The translations under genes were made by a program, and so were the position numbers. The notes under the pieces are model-generated. The model saw nothing but the letters and a program-made list of their open reading frames with translations. It searched no databases and was not told the DNA's origin. Below, piece by piece: positions 44,291-52,579 of a DNA stretch of 64,000 bases. Every line of letters begins with the position of its first letter. Position 1 is the first letter of the stretch. Source of the DNA: Planctomycetota bacterium (GTDB taxonomy: Bacteria; Planctomycetota; Planctomycetia; Pirellulales; Lacipirellulaceae); NCBI GenBank assembly GCA_013152205.1, contig JAADGV010000054.1, forward strand, positions 1 to 64,000. The letters are read 5' to 3'.

Positions 44291-45322
44291 GTGTCTGAAA
44301 ACTACGACGCCATACTATTCCTGTCATTCGGTGGCCCCGAAAGCATGGACGACGTAATCCCGTTTCTAGAAAACGTGCTGCGCGGCAAAAACGTCCCACG
44401 CGAGCGAATGCTCGAAGTGGCCGAACACTATAAGCAATTCGATGGCATCAGCCCCATCAACGAACAGAATCGGCGGCTGATCGCAGCCCTAGAAGCTGAA
44501 CTCGCCGCCCACGGCCCTGCCCTGCCCGTCTATTGGGGAAATCGAAATTGGCACCCCCTACTGCCTGATACTTTGCAGCAAATGGCCAACGATGGTGTCC
44601 GGCGGGCACTCGCGTTTTACACCAGTGCTTTCAGTTCCTACTCCGGTTGTCGGCAATACCACGAAGACGTTGCCCGAGCCCAACAGCCGCTTGGCCCCAC
44701 CGCCCTCAAGGTCGACAAGCTACGTGCCTTCTTCAACCACCCAGGTTTTATCGAGCCGATGGTCGAATCGGTAAGCCAATGCCTCGAACAAATCGCCGAC
44801 GCCAAACGCGATGAAACGCTCCTCCTGTTCACCGCCCACAGCATCCCGTTGGCCATGTCGGAAACCTGCCAATACGTTGCCCAGTTGAAAGAAGCGTGTC
44901 GATTGGTTGCCGAAGGCACAGGCCATTCGCACTGGGAGCTGGCCTACCAAAGCCGTAGCGGCCCCCCCCAGCAACCCTGGCTCGAACCCGACGTTTGCGA
45001 CCGCATCAACCAACTCCACGAACAAAAGCCGATAAAAGACCTCGTGATCCTACCGATCGGCTTCATCTCCGATCACCTCGAGGTGCTGTACGACATTGAT
45101 ACCGAAGCACGTCAACTTTGCGAGCAGCACGGCATCAAGATGCACCGCGCTGCAACCGTTGGCAAACATCCTCGATTCGTCCAAATGATTCGCGAGCTTA
45201 TCGTCGAACGCACCAGCGGATCGCCCGAGCGCACAGCGATGGGCGAAATGCCCCCCAGTCACGACGTATGCCCCGCCGACTGTTGCACCTACACACCCCG
45301 CCGACCATCACACACCACGTAA
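44291..45322 (+). CDS. hemH: Ferrochelatase
   Basis: The 343-residue protein starts at a GTG (VSENYDAILFLSFGGPE). It inserts Fe2+ into protoporphyrin IX, the last step of haem synthesis. Landmarks are the N-terminal LFLSFGGPE (about residues 9-17), YWGNRNWHPLLPDTLQQM (about 81-98), SYSGCRQYHED (about 118), FTAHSIP (about 180, the signature with the active-site His), YQSRSGPPQQPWLEPDV (about 219-235) and LPIGFISDHLEVLYDID (about 255-271, with the family Glu). The C-terminal CPADCCTY adds Cys residues seen in some [2Fe-2S] ferrochelatases. The promoter region is crowded by dispersed repeat sequence. Confidence 0.96.
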   Translation: MSENYDAILFLSFGGPESMDDVIPFLENVLRGKNVPRERMLEVAEHYKQFDGISPINEQNRRLIAALEAELAAHGPALPVYWGNRNWHPLLPDTLQQMANDGVRRALAFYTSAFSSYSGCRQYHEDVARAQQPLGPTALKVDKLRAFFNHPGFIEPMVESVSQCLEQIADAKRDETLLLFTAHSIPLAMSETCQYVAQLKEACRLVAEGTGHSHWELAYQSRSGPPQQPWLEPDVCDRINQLHEQKPIKDLVILPIGFISDHLEVLYDIDTEARQLCEQHGIKMHRAATVGKHPRFVQMIRELIVERTSGSPERTAMGEMPPSHDVCPADCCTYTPRRPSHTT

Positions 45323-45363
45323 CATCGCCGGAAACCTTCGCCACCGCACAAAGGATAAACTTA

Positions 45364-46350
45364 GTGGATCAGCCAACTGGCATATCGCACCGATCTCTTG
45401 GAACCAGCGACCTTACGGTCTCGCCGGTCTCGCTTGGCACATGGCCGATGGCTGGGGTGACGTCGCTGGGTGTCAACGATTCAGATAGCATCGCTACACT
45501 ACGAACCTGTGCCGAACTTGGCATCAACTTTATCGACACGGCCTATTGCTACGGTCCAAACGGCGAAAGCGAAAACCTCATCCGCCTTGCACTCGCTGAA
45601 AGCCGCGATCAGTTTATCCTCGCCACCAAATGCGGCATTCACTACGACGACAATGGAGAACAAACGAACGATGCTCGACCCGAAACGATCCTCCAGGAGT
45701 GCGACGAAAGCCTCCGACGGCTAGGCACAGACCGCATCGAACTTTACTACCTCCATTCACCCGATCCCACCGTACCGGTCACCGAATCCGCAGGCGCGAT
45801 TCGCGAACTTATCGCCCTCGGCAAAGTTCGCTACGCAGGCGCTTCCAACTGCTCGCTGCAACAGATTCAAGAATTTCACCGTGAGTGTCCACTGATCGCG
45901 GTGCAACTACCCTACAACATGCTGCAACGCGACATCGAGCAACAAACGATCCCCTGGTGCCGCGAGAACCACATTTCTGTGGTCGTCTACTGGGCACTCA
46001 TGAAAGGCCTCTTAGCGGGCCGACTCACCGACCAAAACCAACTCGATCAAAGCGACTCACGCCGAAAATACCCCATGTACCAAGGCGAAGAATGGGAGAA
46101 GAACCAAGCGTTTATTAACGAGCTTCGCAAAATCGCCACCGAATGCGGCCGAACCGTGGCACAAGTCGTTGTGAATTGGACCCTCCAACAGCCCGGCATC
46201 ACCGTAGCACTCTGCGGAGCCAAACATCCTTGGCAACTCGAAGAAACCGCCACCGCGATGAACTGGCAACTGACGTCCAATGAAATGAAAAAAATCGAAT
46301 CCGCCATCAAAGCCCGAGGCAAAGCAGCTGCGAATCGTGTTTTTTCGTAG
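45364..46350 (+). CDS. Aldo/keto reductase
   Basis: The protein has 328 residues from a GTG at 45364 with AAAGGA 9 bp upstream; it opens VDQPTGISHRSLGTSDLTVSP. It has an (alpha/beta)8 barrel with the Asp-Tyr-Lys-His tetrad: FIDTAYCYGPNGESE (Asp and Tyr, about residues 58-72), FILATKCGIH (Lys, about 89) and LYYLHSPDP (His, about 127). The C-terminal NADPH-binding portion is VVNWTLQQPGITVALCGAK. It reduces an unknown carbonyl substrate. It starts about 40 bp after hemH on the same strand and may be co-transcribed with it. Confidence 0.92.
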   Translation: MDQPTGISHRSLGTSDLTVSPVSLGTWPMAGVTSLGVNDSDSIATLRTCAELGINFIDTAYCYGPNGESENLIRLALAESRDQFILATKCGIHYDDNGEQTNDARPETILQECDESLRRLGTDRIELYYLHSPDPTVPVTESAGAIRELIALGKVRYAGASNCSLQQIQEFHRECPLIAVQLPYNMLQRDIEQQTIPWCRENHISVVVYWALMKGLLAGRLTDQNQLDQSDSRRKYPMYQGEEWEKNQAFINELRKIATECGRTVAQVVVNWTLQQPGITVALCGAKHPWQLEETATAMNWQLTSNEMKKIESAIKARGKAAANRVFS

Positions 46351-46385
46351 CGTACCTTGCCCTAGCCCACATTTCTACCTTGGCT

Positions 46386-46549
46386 TTAACCACAAAGAAC
46401 ACCAAGGCCACAAAGTTAACATCCAAAAACCAGCAAAGAAAAAGGGGGGGGTCACAATGTGTTCCAGTTGAGTAGGAAAAACACCTGCAGTATGCCGAAG
46501 AACTCAACGAGTTCTTCATTCCTTAGTGTTCTTTGTGTCCTTTGTGGTG
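46386..46549. repeat. Dispersed hairpin of the 'ccacaaagaacaccaag' type
   Basis: The left arm (46386-46415, ttaaccacaaagaacaccaa...) and right arm (46521-46549, ccttagtgttctttgtgtcc...) are inverted copies around about 105 bp. It is the same style as the hairpins at 1-155 and 31227. It separates the convergent aldo/keto reductase and thioredoxin-like genes. Confidence 0.7.
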
Positions 46550-46573
46550 AGAAATTCACCCTGCGATGTACCA

Positions 46574-47077
46574 CTAACGCCCAGCCGGCTGCTTCGAGAC
46601 CGCTGCCCCATAGGCCTCGATGCTACCTTGAGATTCTTCTTTGGCCAACAACGGGCCCACGCGTTGCACAAAGGCACGAGGTTCCACAAACCCTTCCATC
46701 AGATCCAATACCTCGCCCTGGTGCGAAACAACCAGCGTGGTAGGAAAGCCCCTGATCCCCATTCGCTTTGCAAGCTCTCCATATTCGTTGGCATGAGCCA
46801 ACACGCTCTCGGTGCGACCTGCTAACATCTTGCGGACGGCCGGATTGCCATACGTTTCTGCCAGCATCTTGCGACAGTAAACGCAATTGTCCGAAGTAAA
46901 CATCACCAGCAACGGCTTCTTGGCTGCAATGGCGGCCTCCCAAGCTTGTTCGACTCGGGCATGATTGAACAAACGATCTTGCCCCCGACTGCTCCGCTGA
47001 CCGCTCTGGGCCAAAGACGCCGTACTCGAACAAAACAAGATTAGTAGCGAAAGCAACGGTAACAAGGCGAGTTTCAT
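46574..47077 (-). CDS. Exported thioredoxin-like protein
   Basis: The protein has 167 residues from ATG 47077, with a Sec signal (MKLALLPLLSLLILFCSSTASLAQ). The thioredoxin fold shows KPLLVMFTSDNCVYCRKM with a CVYC redox pair (about residues 61-64), and RGFPTTLVVSHQGEVLDLMEG, where the cis-Pro follows GF. It is probably a periplasmic disulfide reductase or a cytochrome-maturation-type factor. It is a paralogue of the next upstream gene (47248-47715), about 170 bp away on the same strand. Confidence 0.88.
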   Translation of the reverse strand: MKLALLPLLSLLILFCSSTASLAQSGQRSSRGQDRLFNHARVEQAWEAAIAAKKPLLVMFTSDNCVYCRKMLAETYGNPAVRKMLAGRTESVLAHANEYGELAKRMGIRGFPTTLVVSHQGEVLDLMEGFVEPRAFVQRVGPLLAKEESQGSIEAYGAAVSKQPAGR

Positions 47078-47247
47078 GATGGCGATTCCTGCGGAACGAG
47101 TTAGAACCTTAGTGGGTACAAGTATTGAGCCACTCACGACCAGTGACTATCACTATTTTCGGTACCACACAGCAAAGAATCTGTAAGAAGGCCAACACTA
47201 CTCAAAAACTTTGCACGTCAGTTCTGTATCCCATCTAACAGAAAAGC

Positions 47248-47715
47248 CTAGCGAGTCTGCGAGTCTGTCCCCGCTGCCGCTAAACCCGTTTGAAGATGTC
47301 GCTTAAACTTTGCCGCATCAACATAGCCCTCGATCACGTCGAGTACTTTGTTATTCGGGCTTACCAGCACGGTCGTCGGATACCACTTCACACTCAATTT
47401 TTTAACCAGCTCGGCATGTGTGTATCGGCCAGCATAAACCGTTTCGAAAGACCCCGATACCAAATTTTTGATCGATCGACGCTCGAAGGTTTTATGAACC
47501 ATCTTTTCGCAGTGTGGACACTGGGGCATCGATACATAGATAAGAATCGGTCGATTGCTCTCTTGCGCAGCCGTCCAAGCTGCTGGGTACGTACTATGAC
47601 GAAACAATGATGCTTCTTTTTTCGCCTGGCTGACGGTTTCAGCATACGCAACCCCTTGGCATAAAATTGCCACGGCGACCAGCCAGTTCGTCGTCTGAAA
47701 AAGGTATCTGCGCAT
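47248..47715 (-). CDS. Exported thioredoxin-like protein (paralogue)
   Basis: The 155-residue protein has a signal peptide (NWLVAVAILCQGVAYAE). The redox motif is MPQCPHCEKMV (CPHC, about residues 62-65), and the cis-Pro region is VKWYPTTVLVSPNNKVLDVIEGYVDA. The 'VLDVIEGYV' tail matches 'VLDLMEGFV' in the neighbouring protein, showing a tandem duplication with divergence. It is likely periplasmic; its partner protein is unknown. Confidence 0.88.
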   Translation of the reverse strand: MRRYLFQTTNWLVAVAILCQGVAYAETVSQAKKEASLFRHSTYPAAWTAAQESNRPILIYVSMPQCPHCEKMVHKTFERRSIKNLVSGSFETVYAGRYTHAELVKKLSVKWYPTTVLVSPNNKVLDVIEGYVDAAKFKRHLQTGLAAAGTDSQTR

Positions 47716-47946
47716 GCCGACCTGCCTCCAACCAAGTACTCACTAACTCGTCAGACTCTCTGCTAGCTATGAGTATCGGCGCAGCACCACACTAGAACGG
47801 GGAGGATTTTTTTTTGGGCAGAGATTCCGCACTTCTACCATAGGCAGGTCGTCCCGCAGCCGGAACGTGGCCGTTACAATCGGAACACAACTCCCCCGAG
47901 GGTAGACACGCGGCGCAACGTAAGAAAAAGCTTGCCACCAAAGGCT

Positions 47947-48495
47947 TTAGACGGCGACGCCCGCTTCGCGAGCCTGTTGCACACCGACGTATCCTTGGTG
48001 AGCTTTCAAGCAAGTTCGCTTGAAGGCTTCTGGGTGAGGTACCCCAAGTAATCGGAAAGTCTCGATCTGGCCTTTGCGGAAAACCAGATCGCCGGCAGGA
48101 TACCACTCTTGCCCCGGTACGACTTCGGTCTCGATCGAATCGAACCGATCGAGCGACACGCCCTGCTGCTCACCGCCGCCATAGCCGTGTTCGACCAGCA
48201 CACGACGATTTGTAAGCCGATACCGTTGGCACCAAGGATTGGTGATTCCAAAAATGACGAACGGAAACTTTGGCAGCAGCATGAGAAAGTAGAGAGGCAG
48301 GATAAACGGGATCGACACCAACGCGAGCAAACGCCCCACCGTGATCGGCAACCCAAACAGCGTGATACCAATCTCGTTGGCAAACCGCCGTCCCCACCAA
48401 CGTCCGAACGCCGAAGCCGCGATCGTCGGCCAGACGGTCATCACCGTAACTTCCCTTTCAGTGTCAGGCACGACACCAGCAATGGCTTGGGACAT
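47947..48495 (-). CDS. Membrane protein with bacterial PH-like (bPH2/DUF304) domain
   Basis: The 182-residue protein has two adjacent hydrophobic segments (EIGITLFGLPITVGRLLALV and IPFILPLYFLMLLPKFPFVIFG, about residues 42-82). The PH-like strand set follows (CQRYRLTNRRVLVEHGYGGGEQQGVSLDRFDSIET ... GDLVFRKGQIETFRLLGVPHPEAFKRTC). The pattern 'Y.LTnRRv.v..G' with a later 'f.l.gV.hPe.f' is typical of bPH2 domains. The function is unknown, possibly membrane-stress related. Confidence 0.8.
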   Translation of the reverse strand: MSQAIAGVVPDTEREVTVMTVWPTIAASAFGRWWGRRFANEIGITLFGLPITVGRLLALVSIPFILPLYFLMLLPKFPFVIFGITNPWCQRYRLTNRRVLVEHGYGGGEQQGVSLDRFDSIETEVVPGQEWYPAGDLVFRKGQIETFRLLGVPHPEAFKRTCLKAHQGYVGVQQAREAGVAV

Positions 48496-48648
48496 CTTTT
48501 CTTACCTACTCTGGAATAATTGGGGAAACGCCCTGAAATGTGCGTCGACTAGACGCCCAAAAGCGTAGCAAACCCCAAGCTAGTTGGCTAGGGAGTCCGC
48601 CTCGGGGAAACAGGGTGATTGCGAAGTCGCCTCCCACAGGCACAATAT

Positions 48649-49122
48649 CTAGGCCAGCGGGGCTTCGTGTCGTTCGACCAAGGCACTCAGGTAGAGAAGC
48701 GACGACTCGGTCGCTCGATCTGGCGAATGCCGTAGCAAATCCATCGAGGCTCGCAGCACGTCGCGTCGGCTGACTTGCCCCAGTAGCCGCCCGTCTTCGA
48801 TCACCGGCAACCGGCGGTAGGAGGTCAGTAGGAACACTTGGGCAATCGACAGCAGATGCGTATCAGGCTCGATCGTCTTCGCGTCAGTGTCCATAAACAC
48901 CCGAACCTGATTGCTCGGCAATTGCTCGTACGCGGCATCAAGCAACACGTGCATCGAACACTTCTCTGAAAATACACCAAGGTACATACCATCGGCATCA
49001 ACAACTGGCGCACCCGAAATCCGATTTTTCAATAGGCGCTGAACCGCATCGATCACATCCATTTCAGGACGCAAGGTAACGAGTCTGGTGACCATGAAGT
49101 CACGGGCAGTAATCTGAGACAT
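48649..49122 (-). CDS. Tandem CBS-domain protein
   Basis: The protein has 157 residues from ATG 49122 (MSQITARDFMVTRLVTL). Two CBS motifs are present: residues about 7-70 (DVIDAVQRLLKNRISGAPVVDADGMYLGVFSE) and about 85-140 (DTHLLSIAQVFLLTSYRRLPVIEDGRLLGQVSRRDVLRA). CBS pairs bind adenosine nucleotides and sense energy state or regulate partners. No catalytic domain is attached. A pair of CRP/FNR-type palindromes lies about 190-230 bp upstream of its start and could control it. Confidence 0.9.
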   Translation of the reverse strand: MSQITARDFMVTRLVTLRPEMDVIDAVQRLLKNRISGAPVVDADGMYLGVFSEKCSMHVLLDAAYEQLPSNQVRVFMDTDAKTIEPDTHLLSIAQVFLLTSYRRLPVIEDGRLLGQVSRRDVLRASMDLLRHSPDRATESSLLYLSALVERHEAPLA

Positions 49123-49307
49123 GACAATCACTCCCTCTAAGCACATGCGCCGCCGATGGCCAAACGCAACATACCTAGAAAACTGAACAGCAAGAAAGAA
49201 AAGAGCGGCCGACTGTCGTTCCCCCTGGACCTATGACAGCCTCGACATGCTATTAAGGATACCACCAAACCGTAGCAAATTGCTAGTTCATGTAAACAAA
49301 AAATGCT

Positions 49308-49349
49308 TGTGAAATTTTTCACAACGTAAAGTTCGTGAAACTTTTCACG
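49308..49349. promoter_or_regulatory. Two tandem CRP/FNR-type operator palindromes
   Basis: Site 1 is TGTGA-N6-TCACA (49308-49323), a perfect match to the CRP-type consensus. Site 2 is CGTGA-N6-TCACG (49334-49349). Their centres are 26 bp apart, about 2.5 helical turns. They lie in the gap between the divergent CBS-protein gene (start 49122) and the 49522 membrane-protein gene, so either could be regulated. Confidence 0.7.
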
Positions 49350-49521
49350 CACTCTCCTTAACCAGGGGTCGTAACTACCGAGCCGCGACCGTCAGCGAGC
49401 GACCAAGGGCCCCCCACGCGAAAAAGATTTTCAAACACGTTCTAAAAACAAGGCTTGCCAACGCCTTTGCCCTAGCTAAAAGTAGGTACTCGAACTCCCC
49501 TCTCAAAACAGCATCCAATAC

Positions 49522-51207
49522 ATGGAAATTACACACGTCATCGATGCGATATCAGCCGCGTTCTTCGCTTTGCTAGGAATCTGGTCAGCCGTAGGCCAAC
49601 GGCATTGGTTCTTGCGTACGACCGTGGTTGCCGCGTTCTTGCTGGTTTGCCTCTTGGTCCCCGCCTACGAAGTGGTAATCGAGTATGGTTTGGCGATCAT
49701 TCTCATCACAATCGGCGTCTGGATTGCCCGAGGTGAGAAAACTTGGCGGCTTAGGTTTTCTATGCGAACGCTGTTGCTGCTCATGGTCGTAGCAGCCGTG
49801 GTTAGTGCCGTCTTATCATCGGCGCCCGATTTTCATTACAAAAGATGGCTCTGGTTGGTCGGCATAGGTACCTTGGTGGCATCGATTGCATTGATTTGCC
49901 TATGGATCGTTTTCGGTAAGAATCTCAGGTGGTGGCGACGAGTATTAGTAGGACTGCTCGGTTTCGCCTTGCTTGCCGCGTTCCCCAGCACTCTGAGCGC
50001 CTTAGAATGGGTTGCAGCAGGTGCCAGTTGGCAGGCTGCGTTTTCCCAACTTTTTTCATGGTATGAGATACAGCTGTGGTTCGAGAACGGTTTTACCGTT
50101 TTCGGGTTGGGCGTTTCGATTATCATCGCCGTTCTGTTACTTGCTCGTGACAGTCGTTGGTTTGATTCTCGCCCCAGCGGTCCACCGATTCGTGCAAACT
50201 GGAAGACAATCGCGAGTCGTTCAGGTTTGGTAACGCTGATGCTTGCCATTTTTTTGCCGCTTTTTTACATCGGCTATCGATTGGCGACACCGACGCCGAT
50301 TCCGGTCGTAGAAGTACCAGAACCGAATGGTCACGACGACCTGCTCGCGGCAGGCAATATGCTTACCGATAGTATCTTCGCAACGGCGCAAGCCGCAGGC
50401 ACACTGGCAATACCCAAGCTAGAAGCCGAAAGAAATAACTTGGCAAAGGTTATCGAACGAGTTGACCTGGGTCTGAAGAAAAAGTGTTTGAGTCTCAGTC
50501 CGTTTCCACCTCGTGGAGACGACTACGCACTAGCTCAAAGAGCTTTGTACAGAGTTCGGTCGGCCATCGTTATCGACATAATTTACCTCGAGCGAACGGG
50601 GCAAACCGCCGCCCACACGCAGGCTTGTCTTCGCCTCATTCGATTTGAAGAAGAGGCCGATCGCGGGCAAGGCTTGCAAACTGCTTTGATAGGCAACGGA
50701 AGGGAAGTAGGGCAATTTCAAAAAATCCTTGAAAAACTCTCGCCAGCGGAATGCCGCGAGTTGGCGCAAGAGCTAATGTCGATAGATTCCAGCCGCGAGC
50801 CGATTCCTGTCCGCATGGCACGGCAGCGGATCATTGATCAGCACCGAGGTTGGATGAGACACATGCGGCGACTTCTCAAAGATTGGTCCGGCGAAGATGC
50901 TCCGCACCACGCGGAGATCTACATGTTAGCCAGTTTGAGGATACTCATTGCTGAATTGGGCGCCCACGCATACCTGGGTGATACCGGCGAGTTGCCGGCG
51001 GCTTTGGATGACTTGGTGCCGAAGTATCTACCGCGTGTCCCCGACGATCCGCTCGGAGACGGGCCGATCAACTACCTTGTTGAAAATGGTCGCTACAAGA
51101 TTTACAGCTTCGGTTGGGATCGCGACGACGATCTCGGGGAGCCGGTACAGCCGCCCGATGAGGAAGATGGCGATATTGTCTTCTCCGGTCCTGCGAAACC
51201 GCTTTGA
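49522..51207 (+). CDS. Large membrane-anchored hypothetical protein (planctomycete RFSxRTLL type)
   Basis: The 561-residue protein has several hydrophobic helices over about residues 1-260. The motif LRFSMRTLLLLMVVAAVVSAVL (about 76-97) is a recurrent planctomycete membrane signature. The C-terminal half (about 270-561) is soluble with helical character (LAKVIERVDLGLKKKCLSLSPFP), ending in LGDTGELPAALDDLVPKYLPRVPDDPLGDGPINY. That tail resembles those of planctomycete secretin/pseudopilin-like or DUF-type exported proteins. No catalytic motif was recognised. It has no operon partner. Confidence 0.65.
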   Translation: MEITHVIDAISAAFFALLGIWSAVGQRHWFLRTTVVAAFLLVCLLVPAYEVVIEYGLAIILITIGVWIARGEKTWRLRFSMRTLLLLMVVAAVVSAVLSSAPDFHYKRWLWLVGIGTLVASIALICLWIVFGKNLRWWRRVLVGLLGFALLAAFPSTLSALEWVAAGASWQAAFSQLFSWYEIQLWFENGFTVFGLGVSIIIAVLLLARDSRWFDSRPSGPPIRANWKTIASRSGLVTLMLAIFLPLFYIGYRLATPTPIPVVEVPEPNGHDDLLAAGNMLTDSIFATAQAAGTLAIPKLEAERNNLAKVIERVDLGLKKKCLSLSPFPPRGDDYALAQRALYRVRSAIVIDIIYLERTGQTAAHTQACLRLIRFEEEADRGQGLQTALIGNGREVGQFQKILEKLSPAECRELAQELMSIDSSREPIPVRMARQRIIDQHRGWMRHMRRLLKDWSGEDAPHHAEIYMLASLRILIAELGAHAYLGDTGELPAALDDLVPKYLPRVPDDPLGDGPINYLVENGRYKIYSFGWDRDDDLGEPVQPPDEEDGDIVFSGPAKPL

Positions 51208-51272
51208 GTTGATTTTGTGTGAGGGGGCTCTCCGGCGATCTGTAAGATCGCGGCTGTTTTTGCGTTAAAGCG

Positions 51273-52385
51273 TTAGAGGCCGGTGTTGAGTCCCTGCAAA
51301 TCCTTGGGTAGGAAAAAACCATCTTCGCGAATCAACTCGTCGTCGAACCATATTTTGCCACCGCCGTAGTCCTCGCGTTGGATGAGTACCAGATCCCAAT
51401 GGATGCGGCTGCGGTTGCCGTTATCGGCATCCTCATACGCTTCGCCGGGTGTCAGATGAAAGCTGCCGCCGATCTTTTCGTCGAATAGTGTGTCGAGCAT
51501 CGGGTGTCGGACATGGTTGTTTGTGCCCAACGACCATTCGCCACAGTACCGTGCGCCCTCGTCCGAATCGAGAATGGCGTTGAGCTTCTCCGTCTCGTTC
51601 GCTTCGGCACGCACAATCTTTCCGTCTTTGAATTCGAACTCGATGTTTTCGAACACGGTGCCCTGATAACGCGACTGGGTGTTGTACCGAATCACTCCGT
51701 TGATACTGTCACGCACCGGGGCGGTAAACACTTCGCCATCCGGGATATTCCGTTCGCCGTTGCAGGGGATGACGGGGATATCTTTGATCGAAAACTCAAG
51801 CTCGGTGCCTGGGGCAATAATCCGCACACGGTCTGCTGCCTGCATTCTCGCAACTAATGGTTCTTGTGCCTTGCCCATCGCCGCATAGTCTGCCGTGCAA
51901 ACCTCAAAGTAAAACTCCTCGAAGGCTGCTGTACTCATATTTGCCGCCTGGGCGAACGAATCCGTGGGATACCGCAAAACCACCCATTTGGTGTCTGGCA
52001 CCCGAATCGAGCCATGCACGGGTTTCCACCAATGCTTTTGAAATAGATCCATTCGCTCGTGTGGCACATCGGCGAATTGGCTACTGTTTGCCGACCCGCG
52101 AATACCGATGTATGCGTCGGCTGCCTGCATCCGGTCTTTCTCGAATTGAGCCGCCAATTTCATGCTTTCCTCGGTCGCCGTCCGATACAGCGACCGTAGC
52201 ACCGCGTTGCTCTTCCAACTCACCAGCGGCACACACCCACGTTCTGCCGCCCCCTCAACCAACGCAGCCACTAAATTCGCCTCAGGCAAGTCAAAGGCCT
52301 CAATCAGCACCTTTTCGCCCTGCTTCAGTTCACAACTGTGATCGAGCAAGAGATTTGCCAGTTTATCTATTCGTGGATCGTGCAT
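51273..52385 (-). CDS. M29-family metallo-aminopeptidase (AmpS/aminopeptidase T type)
   Basis: The protein has 370 residues from the ATG at 52385 (MHDPRIDKLANLLLDHSCEL). It has the M29 two-domain layout: N-terminal Rossmann-like lobe GEKVLIEAFDLPEANLVAAL, and a C-terminal metal site with IRAEANETEK-like segments, GEWSLGTNNHVRHPMLDTLFDEKIGGSFHLTPGEAY and RIHWDLVLIQ, supplying Glu, His and Asp ligands. M29 enzymes release N-terminal residues from peptides using a co-catalytic pair of Zn/Co ions. It is cytoplasmic and monocistronic. Confidence 0.9.
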   Translation of the reverse strand: MHDPRIDKLANLLLDHSCELKQGEKVLIEAFDLPEANLVAALVEGAAERGCVPLVSWKSNAVLRSLYRTATEESMKLAAQFEKDRMQAADAYIGIRGSANSSQFADVPHERMDLFQKHWWKPVHGSIRVPDTKWVVLRYPTDSFAQAANMSTAAFEEFYFEVCTADYAAMGKAQEPLVARMQAADRVRIIAPGTELEFSIKDIPVIPCNGERNIPDGEVFTAPVRDSINGVIRYNTQSRYQGTVFENIEFEFKDGKIVRAEANETEKLNAILDSDEGARYCGEWSLGTNNHVRHPMLDTLFDEKIGGSFHLTPGEAYEDADNGNRSRIHWDLVLIQREDYGGGKIWFDDELIREDGFFLPKDLQGLNTGL

Positions 52386-52579
52386 GGTGCGTGTCTTTGC
52401 CTGATGGTGATGTGAACAGCCGCAAGCCAATCGCTTGCGGGATAGCGCAAGGTAATATCCCAGAAATGAACAAAAGTCTTACTGATTAATGGCAAGTTAG
52501 TGAATGGTGTCAACGGGCAGTGTATGATAAAAACAGTGAAACACGCTACCTGATTTGTAACCTACCAAACGAGAGATAA

